A stretch of 64,000 bases of DNA from positions 186,001 to 250,000 of the forward strand of contig NZ_CP031056.1 in NCBI RefSeq assembly GCF_003345295.1, given 5' to 3'. Position numbers and translations under genes: made by a program. The notes beneath the pieces were generated by a model. The model saw only the letters and a program-made list of their open reading frames with translations, had not been told where the DNA came from and made no database searches. The stretch comes from Vibrio splendidus (GTDB lineage Bacteria > Pseudomonadota > Gammaproteobacteria > Enterobacterales > Vibrionaceae). Positions 43,615 to 53,010 of the stretch are shown piece after piece (the first letter of the stretch is position 1; every line of letters begins with the position of its first letter).

Positions 43615-44549
43615 TAAATAAACCTCAATTTTTTCAAAATAATGACTTCAATCGCCACGACCGCGAGCAGTCCAACACAAAATAGTGGGAACGCCATGGG
43701 GTTGTCTGTTCCTGGGATACCAGCAATATTGACCCCGAGTAAACCGGTGAAAAACCCAGCAGGGAGGAAAATACCCGCAATAATAGAAAATAGGTACGTA
43801 TTTCTATTCATTTTCTCAGCTTGCTGCTGACTTAGACTGGCCAAAAATACATTAATTTGATCGATATAAAACTCAACCGACTCGTTAATCCTGAGTATGG
43901 TATCAAGGCTGTTCTTTATATGACTGTTGTGCTTACTCAATGGAGCTGGCAGTTCACTCATTAAATCCTCAAAAACGTATTTCTGTGGCTTCAAATAGCG
44001 CCTTAGTCGAAGTAGCCTTGAATGCAGAGCATTGATGGACTTAATATCGATATGAGATTCAGACTCTAGCTCATCAATCAGTTGTTCGACGGGAGTCAAG
44101 AAGCTTGATATGTAATGGTTAATTCCACGGATCATTCCCAGTAAGACATCAGGTAATGATGTTGGACCTTGGTTTTGTTTTAGATCGGATATTAGATTAC
44201 TGACCGCTTTCGAAGGAACTTTACGTGTCGAGACTAAGGTGCCTTTGTACCATAAGATGCGTAAGCTCAACATATCGTCAGGGTTCGCACCTTCGTTTAG
44301 GTTAATGCCTCGCAAGATCATCAAAAAGCAGTCGTGACCAAACTGCTCAAATCGAGGACGAGTGTCGTCTGTGAGTAATGAATCGATGATGGCATTTGGA
44401 ACCGTATTACTGTGGAGCCATTCTCTCAACCCTTCAGCATCTCTTTGGCAGTGGTACCAAGTTGATTGCTCGAATGAGGCTGGGCTGGTGGTGTGTTCAT
44501 GTGCCACACCCTCAGAAAATTGCCAGCTTGAAATTATGAAAGCGTCCAT
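43614..44549 (-). CDS. zntB: CorA-family divalent-cation transporter (ZntB-like)
   Basis: The 311-residue protein has a cytoplasmic N-terminal funnel domain and two C-terminal membrane helices (about 250-270 and 285-305). The first helix is followed by GVNIAGIPG, with the GxN motif of the CorA/ZntB superfamily; the remaining features favour ZntB (zinc) over CorA (magnesium), with moderate certainty. It is translationally coupled to the MscS-like gene. The 351-base region upstream holds its promoter and the eptA terminator only. Confidence 0.85.
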   Translation of the reverse strand: MDAFIISSWQFSEGVAHEHTTSPASFEQSTWYHCQRDAEGLREWLHSNTVPNAIIDSLLTDDTRPRFEQFGHDCFLMILRGINLNEGANPDDMLSLRILWYKGTLVSTRKVPSKAVSNLISDLKQNQGPTSLPDVLLGMIRGINHYISSFLTPVEQLIDELESESHIDIKSINALHSRLLRLRRYLKPQKYVFEDLMSELPAPLSKHNSHIKNSLDTILRINESVEFYIDQINVFLASLSQQQAEKMNRNTYLFSIIAGIFLPAGFFTGLLGVNIAGIPGTDNPMAFPLFCVGLLAVVAIEVIILKKLRFI

Positions 44550-44782
44550 TCATTTGTCCTTAATGATATGACGTAAACATTGATATTGCGGCGCCATTCA
44601 GGTGCCGTATTGAACTGAGCTTAATCGTGGTAAGTTCAATGAGCGATGTGAGTGAGATAAAGTCTAATAAGACAGGTTGGTCTTTGGAGCACGACGGACT
44701 CTTCCATTATTGTCCCTGTTAAATGTAGCTCATTGTTTCGTCGTTATAAATTAACACTCTGGATCCATGTTAGCGACGAAAA

Positions 44783-44815
44783 AAAAGAAAAGACCGAGGC
44801 CTTTTCTTTTTAGAG
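44783..44815 (-). terminator. Terminator downstream of eptA
   Basis: AAAAGAAAAG / CTTTTCTTTT 10-bp stem with an 8-base loop; on the minus strand it ends in T residues, about 90 bases after the eptA stop. Confidence 0.7.
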
Positions 44816-44900
44816 GTGATGAATTAATTGGTTAAGGCAAGAGGAGCTTACCCGTTACTTATTCAAGTTCAAGTTCGCACTTAAGTTCAAGAAAAAAGCA

Positions 44901-46523
44901 CTACCGACACGCAGCAAAAATATCTTGGTTCTCTCGGTATTCTTTGGTTTGTACATCCATTAGGCCGAGTAAAGAGTCGAACAGGTTGTCTTGGGAGAAG
45001 CTCTGTTCTTTGCCTGCCTTTCTTAAGCAGGTCTGGTTTATCCCTTTCTGCTCGGCGAAACCATCAGACATCCACATTATCATAGGCACATGGGTTTGCT
45101 CTTTCGGTGCCAATGAATAAGGCATGCCGTGTAAGTAGACGCCATTTTCTCCCAATGATTCTCCGTGATCGGAAATGTACATCAGCGCGACATTGTACTT
45201 ATCTGTGAGCTTCTCTAGCTTTTGAATAGCCTGTGAGAGAAAGAAATCCGTGTACAAGATGGTGTTGTCGTAGGTGTTGACTACTTGCTCTTTGGTGCAG
45301 TTTTCGATATCAGAACGTGGGCAGTCTGGCACAAACTTCTTATGATCTTCTGGGTATCGCTCAAAGTAAGTTGGGCCGTGAGAGCCTGAGATATGATAGA
45401 AAATGATGCTATCTTGTTTAAGATCTTGAGTATCTTGTTCGAAGTTCTCTAGCATGGCTGTGTCATAGCACACATCTTTATTACACATCGGGTCGCTGTC
45501 TTTGGCGACGAGAGTCATCTCTTTGATTCGATGTGCGACCGCCTTGTCTCCACCATCGTGCTCTCGCCAGATAGAGTGAATCCCCGCGCGATTCATAATG
45601 TCGACTACGTTATCTTGGTTATAAGCCCTGTCTCGGTCGTAGTTGCTGCGATTCATGTTAGAAAACATACACGGCACAGAAACCGCAGTGGCAGTTCCAC
45701 ACGACTGAACATCAGAGAAAAATATCGGGTTGTAAGGCTTGGTATGAGCATTGGTTTCTTTCTCATAGCCATAATATTGGTAGTTATACACACGCGCTGT
45801 TTCTCCAAGAACAAAGACCAATAGCGTTGGTTTAGTTGCTTGTTTAGCTTCCGGTTTTAGCTGCGCGTCTAAGCCGATCTCTTGGTAAGGAATCGGTTTT
45901 TTGATGTAAGTATTGTTAATGTACTTTGCAGTTGAAGCGACGTATTCGGTCGGAATGATCATCTTTTTAAGGTGAGAGTTGTTACGACCAATCGAGACAT
46001 AATCTTTGTAAAATAACCCTGCAATAATCGCGATTACGATCAATGAACTTAACAGACCGATACTTTTCCAAATAGCAAAATCTTTCCAAGATTCCCTCTT
46101 AAGGTTTGTGAATAAAAGCATAAGTGATGGGAGACCACCCATTAGAACAAACCATAAAATCGAATACAGACTTAGATAACTTGCTGCTTCTCCGCTGTTG
46201 GTTTCAAAAACGTTTTCTATCATTCCATAGTCAACAAAAATGCCATAGCTGAACATGCTATAGCTGACCAAGGAGGAAGTAAGCAGTAATAAGATGAAAA
46301 AGGCTTTGGCGAATATCGGCCAGTTAAAAACTTGAAAGATAAAGTTGAATGCAGCGAGAAAGAAAAAGGGAATTGAGATTATGAACCCAATACTCTCCGC
46401 TTTTGAGGCGCTCAGAATGTTGAATAGCTCGCGCGAAATAGGCAGGTTAATGACAAGTAGGTAATACACAGCCAGCACGAAAGGGAGTTTGTTTATCGAC
46501 ATATTTAAGCGTGGTAGATTCAT
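44901..46523 (-). CDS. eptA: Lipid A phosphoethanolamine transferase (EptA-like)
   Basis: Inner-membrane enzyme that adds phosphoethanolamine to lipid A or other envelope glycans. The 540-residue protein has five N-terminal helices (within 1-185) and a periplasmic sulfatase-fold domain. Zinc and catalytic signatures are visible: GETARVYNY (nucleophile Thr), SCGTATAVSVPCMFS, FYHISGSHGPTYFERYP and YISDHGESLGENGVYLHG. Six or more cysteines in the soluble domain match the disulfide pattern of the family. Such enzymes can reduce susceptibility to cationic peptides; activity here is untested. Confidence 0.9.
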   Translation of the reverse strand: MNLPRLNMSINKLPFVLAVYYLLVINLPISRELFNILSASKAESIGFIISIPFFFLAAFNFIFQVFNWPIFAKAFFILLLLTSSLVSYSMFSYGIFVDYGMIENVFETNSGEAASYLSLYSILWFVLMGGLPSLMLLFTNLKRESWKDFAIWKSIGLLSSLIVIAIIAGLFYKDYVSIGRNNSHLKKMIIPTEYVASTAKYINNTYIKKPIPYQEIGLDAQLKPEAKQATKPTLLVFVLGETARVYNYQYYGYEKETNAHTKPYNPIFFSDVQSCGTATAVSVPCMFSNMNRSNYDRDRAYNQDNVVDIMNRAGIHSIWREHDGGDKAVAHRIKEMTLVAKDSDPMCNKDVCYDTAMLENFEQDTQDLKQDSIIFYHISGSHGPTYFERYPEDHKKFVPDCPRSDIENCTKEQVVNTYDNTILYTDFFLSQAIQKLEKLTDKYNVALMYISDHGESLGENGVYLHGMPYSLAPKEQTHVPMIMWMSDGFAEQKGINQTCLRKAGKEQSFSQDNLFDSLLGLMDVQTKEYRENQDIFAACR

Positions 46524-46670
46524 CGTAGTTGAGTTCCTGCGTCTCTTATTCCTTTATTTTAGTCTCGCTACCAAGAAAGCTCTAATATCAACGCATAAAT
46601 CTCAATTAGGCGTGACGAGCGATAAACTGGTTAAAGTGAAATGACGCGGTAGGGCGTGTAGAAACAAAAA

Positions 46671-46720
46671 ATTCACTTTACTGAGTGACCTTCATGACAA
46701 GGTGGAACAGCAAAGTGAAT
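46671..46720 (-). terminator. Stem-loop terminator of barrel gene 1
   Basis: Outer stem ATTCACTTT / AAAGTGAAT around a foldable loop, with a T tract on the minus strand. A near-identical copy ends the upstream paralogue at 47499-47548. Confidence 0.75.
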
Positions 46721-46756
46721 TAGTATGTTCAGCTTATTCTATGTGGTTCAATCACA

Positions 46757-47341
46757 TTAGAAGTTGTATGAACCACCGAAGCTAATGCTGTTGAAGGCTA
46801 GTGTGTGGTCGCTGGTTGATATTTTAGAGTTACCAATTTGGATTGTGTCGTCTACGCTTACGGCATCTGCTTGGGAAATCAAGCGCAGCGTTAGGTGTTC
46901 GATTGGTGTGTATTCCACGCCGACGCCAAAGTGGAAACCAGTACCGCTATCGTCATCGTAACCAGCACTCTTACTTGCGTTCAGGTCAACAGAGCTTAAA
47001 CCAGCCAATACGAATGGGCGGATTGTGTTGTCGAATGTGTAACCAAGGTTTGCTGATACAGAAATAGACGTTGGCGACATCTTTTCAGCGCTATTTTTGT
47101 AGTTTGCGTAATCAGTGTAGCCAAGCTCAACACCAACGATGCGGTTGAATTGGTAACCGCCGTATAGGTTATAGCCCATGCCATCTGAATCTAAACTACC
47201 GTGACCATCTGTATCAGAATCTTGGTAAACACTAAGTCCGCCACCAATGTACGCACCGCCGTCAGTGCCTGCTGCTAAAGCTGGAAGAGAAACTGCGCTG
47301 ATTAAACCCAGTGCTAATGCTGATTTCGTTATCTTGTTCAT
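46757..47341 (-). CDS. Outer-membrane beta-barrel protein, copy 1
   Basis: A 194-residue protein with a signal peptide (MNKITKSALALGLISAVSLPALAA-GT) and alternating-pattern beta strands of an eight-stranded barrel (GGAYIGGGLSVYQ, GMGYNLYGGYQFNRIVGVELGYTDY, ISVSANLGYTF, IRPFVLAGLSSVDL, GFHFGVGVEYTPIEHLTLRLISQADAVS), ending in the aromatic GGSYNF typical of outer-membrane insertion. It is an OmpA-transmembrane/OmpX-like porin-family protein of unknown role. About 80% identical to the gene upstream, including the 3' flank. Four TTGCGACC repeats lie about 50 bases before its start. Confidence 0.85.
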   Translation of the reverse strand: MNKITKSALALGLISAVSLPALAAGTDGGAYIGGGLSVYQDSDTDGHGSLDSDGMGYNLYGGYQFNRIVGVELGYTDYANYKNSAEKMSPTSISVSANLGYTFDNTIRPFVLAGLSSVDLNASKSAGYDDDSGTGFHFGVGVEYTPIEHLTLRLISQADAVSVDDTIQIGNSKISTSDHTLAFNSISFGGSYNF

Positions 47342-47389
47342 TTTTCTTACTCACTCTTTAATGTCATGCCAGTATCAATTATTTTTGTT

Positions 47390-47421
47390 TTGCGACCTTG
47401 CGACCTTGCGACCTTGCGACC
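47390..47421 (+). repeat. Four perfect TTGCGACC octamer repeats
   Basis: TTGCGACC is repeated four times without interruption, 49-80 bases upstream of the start of barrel gene 1. It is a simple-sequence tract of the kind that can change copy number by slippage. Confidence 0.9.
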
Positions 47422-47498
47422 GTTGATGATCATTATTCCGTAGTCTTGTATGTATTACTGTATGGCTTTGTAAGTTGAATCGTTACATAGATAAAAAA

Positions 47499-47548
47499 AT
47501 TCACTTTACTGATTTACCTTTAAGACAAGGTGGTACAGCAAAGTGAAT
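47499..47548 (-). terminator. Stem-loop terminator of barrel gene 2
   Basis: ATTCACTTT / AAAGTGAAT with the same internal sequence as the copy at 46671; T tract on the minus strand. Confidence 0.75.
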
Positions 47549-47584
47549 GAGTATATTCAGCTTATTCTATGTGGTTCAATTACA

Positions 47585-48163
47585 TTAGAAGTCGTATGAA
47601 CCACCGAAGCTAACACTGTTGAATGCTAATGTATGGTCATCGCTTTTGAGTGAACCGTTACTTCCTAAAGAATAGTTGTCTTCTACACTTACTGCATCTG
47701 CTTGAGAAATTAGGCGCAATGTTAGGTGTTCGATAGGTGTGTATTCAACACCGACACCGAAGTGGAAGCCAGTACCGCTATCGTCATCATAATTTGCTGC
47801 GCTATTTGCGTGAAGGTCGACTGAGCTTAAACCTGCTAACACAAATGGGCGAATAGTATTATCGAACGTATAACCGAGATTTGCTGATACAGAAATAGAC
47901 GTTGGTGAAAGTTTGTCTGTGCTGTTTTTGTAGTCTGCATAATCGTTATAGCCAAGTTCCACGCCAACGATACGGTTGAATTGGTAACCGCCGTATAGGT
48001 TATAGCCCATGCCGCTAGAATCTAAGCTTGGCGCGCCATCTGTATCCGAACCTTGATAAACACTAAGTCCGCCACCTACATACGCACCGCCATCTGTGCC
48101 TGCTGCAAAAGTTGGAAGTGAAACTAAACCGATTAATCCGAGTGCTAATGCTGATTTTTTCAT
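47585..48163 (-). CDS. Outer-membrane beta-barrel protein, copy 2
   Basis: A 192-residue paralogue of the previous gene with its own signal peptide (MKKSALALGLIGLVSLPTFAA-GT) and the same strand pattern and terminal GGSYDF. Differences cluster in the predicted extracellular loops (YQGSDTDGAPSLDS, NYSLGSNGSLKSDD), as expected when surface loops diverge. The two genes have separate terminators, so they are separately transcribed tandem duplicates. The 351-base gap upstream is AT-rich and shows only presumed promoters. Confidence 0.85.
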   Translation of the reverse strand: MKKSALALGLIGLVSLPTFAAGTDGGAYVGGGLSVYQGSDTDGAPSLDSSGMGYNLYGGYQFNRIVGVELGYNDYADYKNSTDKLSPTSISVSANLGYTFDNTIRPFVLAGLSSVDLHANSAANYDDDSGTGFHFGVGVEYTPIEHLTLRLISQADAVSVEDNYSLGSNGSLKSDDHTLAFNSVSFGGSYDF

Positions 48164-48514
48164 GATGATACCTTGTTAATTCATCCTGTGATGCAAATCA
48201 CGGTATCGCTGATTTTTGATTTATAAAACCCTCACAAATGAAACTTATCTTTTCATTGATAGTGCGATTGTATGTACTCCTAGAGTTTTCAAGCATTAAC
48301 GGAGTTTTTGTTGGTTATATCGTTTATAAATAAAATTCATATATTGACAAATAGTTAAATTTGATAAATAAAACGATGTTTTTTATGGTCTGGGTAGAAT
48401 TGCATTTATCTAACCTATTGAAAAATAAGGATCAACCAATATGATTAACATCATATTGTAGTATTTATATGCTTAAGTCTGAGAGTTGATTCTAGTGATA
48501 ACAAGGAGAGTTGG

Positions 48515-49054
48515 ATGTTAAACAGAGCAAACACAGGTTTGGTGGTTGTGGACGTACAAGGCAAGCTCGCACGCCTTGTTGATGAGAGCGATACGCTGAT
48601 TGCTAATTGCGGAAAGTTAGCTCAAGGAGCGCAGGTTTTGGGTCTGCCAATTATTCGTTTGGAACAGAATCCAGAGAAGCTAGGTGCTACAGTCGACGAA
48701 CTTAATGACTTGTTGAATGATGCAAAGCCGATACCTAAATTCACTTTCAACGCGTGTGATGAGCCCAAGTTTGTTGAGGCGGTTCAAGCCAAGGATGTAG
48801 AGACTTGGTTAGTGTGTGGTATTGAGGCTCATATTTGTGTTTATCAAACCGCAATGGGGTTGTTGGAACTTGGGTACAAGGTTCAGGTTGTTGGCGACTG
48901 TGTTAGCTCGCGAACGCTGCTTAACAAGAATCTGGCTATTAGCCGGTTACGAGATGCTGGTGTCCAAATTACAGGATTGGAAATGAGCTTATACGAGCTA
49001 GTGAAAGATTGTCGAGCACCAGAATTTAAGCCCATCTTGTCCTTGATTCGCTAA
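48515..49054 (+). CDS. Isochorismatase-family cysteine hydrolase
   Basis: The 179-residue protein has the isochorismatase fold signatures: catalytic Asp in TGLVVVDVQGKLA, Lys in PIPKFTFNACDEP and Cys in WLVCGIEAHICVYQTA, with the family's non-proline cis-peptide region just before the Cys. It resembles YcaC-like hydrolases; the substrate (an amide or imidate) is unknown. AAGGAGAG precedes the ATG. It converges on the RpiR regulator gene with a 4-base overlap of stops. Confidence 0.85.
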   Translation: MLNRANTGLVVVDVQGKLARLVDESDTLIANCGKLAQGAQVLGLPIIRLEQNPEKLGATVDELNDLLNDAKPIPKFTFNACDEPKFVEAVQAKDVETWLVCGIEAHICVYQTAMGLLELGYKVQVVGDCVSSRTLLNKNLAISRLRDAGVQITGLEMSLYELVKDCRAPEFKPILSLIR

Positions 49055-49914
49055 TCACCGAGAGGCTGTCGGTCGCCACCACCTCGGTAGGAATCGAGTG
49101 CAACCTTCAAGCGACGCAGCTTGTCGCGCGAACGGTTTTTATGATTGACTGCCATGCCCATCGAAAGCACATCCACTAACGCCAACATAGCGTAACGAGA
49201 AGCCGATGGTTTGTAGATGAAGTCGGTTTCCATATGCTTGATTGGCAACAAGATATCCGCAATCTTTGCCAGCGGTGTGTCTTGTGGGGTAATCGCGATG
49301 ATCTTAAGTCCATACTGCTTGGCCAGCTCTGCCGTTTCAGTGATCACTGGTGTAAAACCGGTCGCGGAAATCATCACCATCACGTCATTTGCATCGGCCG
49401 TGGCAGCAACCATACGTGACATTAAGCCATCGTTGTACGACACCACTGGGTAGCCTAAACGAAACAGTCGATGTTGCAGCTCTTGAGAAGCAATAGTTGA
49501 ACCACCACCCATACCAATAGCAATGATCTGTCTGGCGTTATGCAGCCAGCTCACTGCAGTTTCAACATCTTGCTCTTTGAACAGAGTGCGGTTGATGTCT
49601 AGGCTCTGCTTGATCGATTCGTAGATACCTTGATAGCCCGTTTGGTCAACAGGCTCGAGGATAAAGCGCTGGCCAACGGTTAGTGTCTGAGCCAACTTAA
49701 TCTTCATATCACGTACGTTGTTACAGCCGATCGCTTTAGCAAAACGTGTGATGGTGGCTTCACTGACTTGAGCACCCTCAGCAAGTTCTGTAATGCTGGC
49801 ATTGGCAGCAAAATCAATGTCGTCCATGATCAACTTGGCGACTTTCTTTTCTGCATCACGAAGAACAGGAAAACGCTCTGTTATCTGTGAAATGATATCT
49901 ACTTCTAAACTCAA
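49051..49914 (-). CDS. RpiR/HexR-family regulator with SIS domain
   Basis: The 287-residue protein has an N-terminal helix-turn-helix (ASITELAEGAQVSEATITRFAKAIGCNNVRDMKIKL, residues about 37-75) and a C-terminal SIS sugar-phosphate-binding domain (IIAIGMGGGSTIASQELQHRL and VMISATGFTPVITETAELAKQYGLKIIAIT). This family senses phosphorylated sugars; HexR binds KDPG, the product of the KDG kinase encoded downstream. It is the second gene of the minus-strand unit after the PLP enzyme and is the obvious local regulator of the cluster. Confidence 0.88.
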   Translation of the reverse strand: MSLEVDIISQITERFPVLRDAEKKVAKLIMDDIDFAANASITELAEGAQVSEATITRFAKAIGCNNVRDMKIKLAQTLTVGQRFILEPVDQTGYQGIYESIKQSLDINRTLFKEQDVETAVSWLHNARQIIAIGMGGGSTIASQELQHRLFRLGYPVVSYNDGLMSRMVAATADANDVMVMISATGFTPVITETAELAKQYGLKIIAITPQDTPLAKIADILLPIKHMETDFIYKPSASRYAMLALVDVLSMGMAVNHKNRSRDKLRRLKVALDSYRGGGDRQPLGD

Positions 49915-49951
49915 GAATCCTGATCCTTTGTTGATGGGGCTAATCGTATCA

Positions 49952-49985
49952 CTTAGTTTTTAAGAACCTAGCTCTTAAAACTAAG
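49952..49985. other. Inverted repeat upstream of the RpiR gene
   Basis: CTTAGTTTTTAAGA and CTCTTAAAACTAAG pair with one bulge around a short loop, in the 130-base gap between the PLP enzyme and the regulator. No T tract follows in either direction, so it may be an operator or an mRNA structure. Confidence 0.5.
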
Positions 49986-50044
49986 CCTTAGCCCCGTTAG
50001 TATATCTTATTGCTTCGCTGATTCTAGCTTATTGAAAAATCGAA

Positions 50045-51319
50045 CTAGAAGCAGGTTTCTACCCATTTGGTCACCTGATGTTCGTCATCGCTGATGGCAA
50101 TGTAGCGCCATTTGTCGAAGGTTAAACACGGGTGTGAGGTCGAGAAAGCAATCATGTCGCCCACTTCAATTTCAGAAGAACCATCGGTTTCAACAAAGGT
50201 ATGTTGATCCATCACGGCAGTAGAGGTTAAGCCTTTCACTGATATAGCTTCACTGTTGCGATAGGCGCGCTCGGCAATCGGTAAACCCGCATCAAAAGCC
50301 ACATCACGCTTGCCTAGCCCAACCACTAACTTGGTCGGCTCTGGACGAGAGATCACATACGCCCATACCTCAAGTGCCGATTCTAAGTCACCACCCAATT
50401 CGCACGCGTAGCCTTGGTTTACTTGGGCGCGTTGCAACACCTTGCTTTGTGCGTCTAGGTAAATACCTGTGTCGTGAATGGCATAACAGCCCGGGCGGAT
50501 AATAGCCAAGTAATCAGTTAGGTTCGCCAAGCATTCTGCTACCACATCATACCAAGCAGAACCTGCGCCAGTGATGATAGGTTGTCCTGCAATTAGGCCA
50601 TCTGATGCAAGGCTTTCGACCGAAGTGAGCACCTGATTTAAGAAGGTACGAATGTCTTGTTCTGCATTGTCACCGTGAATCACACCCTCGTACACCTCAA
50701 TACCTGCCAGCGAAAGGGCAGGTATGTCATGGATGGTTTGAGCCAGTTCTAGAACTTCTTGTGGTGAACGACACCCACAACGACCACCCGGTACTCCAAA
50801 CTCGATCAGTACTTTTAGCGTCTGCTTTGTATTGGCGAAATATTGGTTAAGTTGCTGCACGTTTACTGAGGAATCCACACAACAATAGAAATCGACATCA
50901 AACTCGTGAATAAGTTGTTCGATGATCGCCATGTTGGTTTTGCCCACCAATTGGTTAGCCATGATGATGCGTTTTGCACCCGCCATAGCCGCAATTTCGG
51001 CCTGAGCAGGCGTCGCGACTGTAATACCCCAAGCGCCGTTTTCTAGTTGTTGGCGGAAAAAAGCAGGAGTCATGGAGGTTTTGCCATGTGGAGACAATTT
51101 AACCTGGTGATGATCAGCGAAAGATTGCATCCAATCTAGGTTATTGGTTAATGCTGATTGTTTGATAACTGCAACCGGAAGTGAAACATCTTCATCAACC
51201 AGTCGATAAATACCGTTCTCAGATTGTGATATTGCTCTCCCTTTTTGGCCTTTTTCAGTCAAGATAAAACTATCACTTTGATACTTTATAACATCTTTTT
51301 GTGCCGAGTTATGTTTCAT
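50045..51319 (-). CDS. Fold-type III PLP enzyme: D-amino-acid deaminase / D-glucosaminate dehydratase-like
   Basis: The 424-residue protein belongs to the alanine racemase-fold group with D-threonine aldolase and eukaryotic-type D-serine dehydratase. The PLP lysine is Lys80 in VKLSPHGKTSM; the C-terminal domain has the metal-site region (FSTSHPCLTFDKW, His and Cys). Known members deaminate D-serine or dehydrate D-glucosaminate to 2-keto-3-deoxygluconate. Given KDG kinase and KDPG aldolase nearby, the second activity fits best; that is inference. It is divergent from the deacylase gene across a palindrome-rich 176-base promoter region. Confidence 0.82.
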   Translation of the reverse strand: MKHNSAQKDVIKYQSDSFILTEKGQKGRAISQSENGIYRLVDEDVSLPVAVIKQSALTNNLDWMQSFADHHQVKLSPHGKTSMTPAFFRQQLENGAWGITVATPAQAEIAAMAGAKRIIMANQLVGKTNMAIIEQLIHEFDVDFYCCVDSSVNVQQLNQYFANTKQTLKVLIEFGVPGGRCGCRSPQEVLELAQTIHDIPALSLAGIEVYEGVIHGDNAEQDIRTFLNQVLTSVESLASDGLIAGQPIITGAGSAWYDVVAECLANLTDYLAIIRPGCYAIHDTGIYLDAQSKVLQRAQVNQGYACELGGDLESALEVWAYVISRPEPTKLVVGLGKRDVAFDAGLPIAERAYRNSEAISVKGLTSTAVMDQHTFVETDGSSEIEVGDMIAFSTSHPCLTFDKWRYIAISDDEHQVTKWVETCF

Positions 51320-51370
51320 TGCTAATTCCTAACATGATTTAAGTTGTTGTTATTTAGTGTTTAAATATAT

Positions 51371-51401
51371 CCACAATCTGTTTTGTGGTAGAAACTATCA
51401 C
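51371..51401. promoter_or_regulatory. Overlapping palindromes in the divergent promoter
   Basis: CCACAA-N6-TTGTGG (51371-51388) overlaps GTGGTAG-AAA-CTATCAC (51385-51401; 6 of 7 arm positions). They lie between two divergent catabolic genes and are candidate binding sites for the RpiR-family regulator. Confidence 0.5.
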
Positions 51402-51495
51402 ACAAATTAAAATATTATGTGTGTTTTGTCACTGAAAATAATCGGCTGGATTTTTAATATAGCTCCATCAACACAGTGGATTGAGAGAGTGAAAA

Positions 51496-52929
51496 ATGTT
51501 GTTCGATACGATAATCAAAAATGTAGAGGTGTTTGACGGCACCGGCGAACAATCGTTTTGTGCCGATGTAGCAATCCTTGATGGAAAAATCACCGAAATT
51601 GGCAAAATCGATCATGAAGATTGTAGCCAGTTGGTTGAGGGAGCAGGCTTAGCATTGGCTCCTGGGTTCATCGATGTACACACACACGACGATACCAACG
51701 TAATTCGTTACCCAGATTGTTTACCTAAGATTAGCCAAGGTGTCACAACCGTGATTGTTGGTAACTGTGGCATCAGCGCATCGCCAACGGTTTTGGCGGG
51801 CGATCCACCTGACCCAATGAATCTTTTGGGCGCGCAGGCTGATTTCAAATACCCAACTTTTTCAGCGTATGCACAAGCAGTAGAGCAAGCTCAACCCGCA
51901 GTCAACGTAGCAGCATTAGTCGGCCATACGACATTGCGTAACCAAGTGATGGACGACCTGCAACGCACTGCAAGCGAAGATGAAATCGCAGCGATGCAAA
52001 CCAACCTTGATTTGGCGATGGAGCAAGGCGCATTAGGTTTGAGTTCGGGTTTGGCTTACGCAAGCGCGAAACAAGCGAATGCCAATGAAGTGATGCAGTT
52101 GGCGAAAGTGCTTTCTAGTCACGGCGGCATCTATACCACGCATATGCGTACCGAATTTGAAGAGATCTTAAGCGCGATGGAAGAGGCGTTTGAGACAGGA
52201 CAATACGCGAAAGTGCCCGTTGTTATCTCTCACCTTAAATGTGCAGGTGCGGGCAACTGGGGCAGAACCGTTGAAGTTCTTGATTTGATGGACAAGGTTT
52301 CTGAGCACCAAGATGTGTCTTGTGACTGCTACCCATACTCAGCGAGCTCTTCGACATTAGATTTGAAACAGGTGACAGACGATTTCGACATCTTCATCAC
52401 TTGGTCTAAAGCAAAGCCAGAACATGCAGGAAAAACGCTTAAGCAGATTGCTGATGAGATGAACCTACCGTTGATGGACGCAGCAAAAGCGCTTCAACCA
52501 GCAGGTGCAGTTTATCACTGTATGGATGAGAACGACGTAAAGCGCGTTTTGAAATACAAGTTAACCATGGTCGGCTCAGACGGTTTACCTAATGACCCGC
52601 ATCCACACCCAAGATTGTGGGGCACCTTCCCGAAAGTGCTAGGTCACTACTGCCGAGATGAAAAACTGTTCTCGTTGCCAGAAGCGATTCACAAGATGAC
52701 CGGAATGTCGGCTCAGCGTTACAACTTAGCGGGCCGAGGCGAAGTTCGCTGTGGTGCCTTTGCCGATTTAGTTTTATTTGATCCAAAGAATATTAAAGAC
52801 ACAGCAACATTTGAAAATCCTATTTCAGTTGCTGAAGGAATAGAAAGTGTATTTGTAAATGGTGAGTTAACTTACCAGCAAGGAAAAGTAAGAAATAATC
52901 GTTCAGGCGTTTTTATTTACCGAAACTAG
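51496..52929 (+). CDS. N-acyl-D-amino-acid deacylase-family amidohydrolase
   Basis: The 477-residue metal-dependent hydrolase carries the amidohydrolase HxH motif (His62, His64 in GFIDVHTHDDT), the TVIVGNCGIS signature of D-aminoacylases, THMRTEFEEIL, VVISHLKCAG and the late VGSDGLPNDPHPHPR. Named substrates are N-acyl-D-amino acids. In this cluster N-acetyl-D-glucosaminate, which is itself an N-acyl 2-amino acid, is an equally good candidate; removal of the acetyl group would feed the PLP enzyme. Cytoplasmic (no signal peptide). Confidence 0.88.
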   Translation: MLFDTIIKNVEVFDGTGEQSFCADVAILDGKITEIGKIDHEDCSQLVEGAGLALAPGFIDVHTHDDTNVIRYPDCLPKISQGVTTVIVGNCGISASPTVLAGDPPDPMNLLGAQADFKYPTFSAYAQAVEQAQPAVNVAALVGHTTLRNQVMDDLQRTASEDEIAAMQTNLDLAMEQGALGLSSGLAYASAKQANANEVMQLAKVLSSHGGIYTTHMRTEFEEILSAMEEAFETGQYAKVPVVISHLKCAGAGNWGRTVEVLDLMDKVSEHQDVSCDCYPYSASSSTLDLKQVTDDFDIFITWSKAKPEHAGKTLKQIADEMNLPLMDAAKALQPAGAVYHCMDENDVKRVLKYKLTMVGSDGLPNDPHPHPRLWGTFPKVLGHYCRDEKLFSLPEAIHKMTGMSAQRYNLAGRGEVRCGAFADLVLFDPKNIKDTATFENPISVAEGIESVFVNGELTYQQGKVRNNRSGVFIYRN

Positions 52930-53010
52930 AATTTAAATTATTTATTAAATTCAGGTGATTATAAAAACGGCGAATTAATTTAAATATATTGGAATAGAAA
53001 CTGTTTTATT

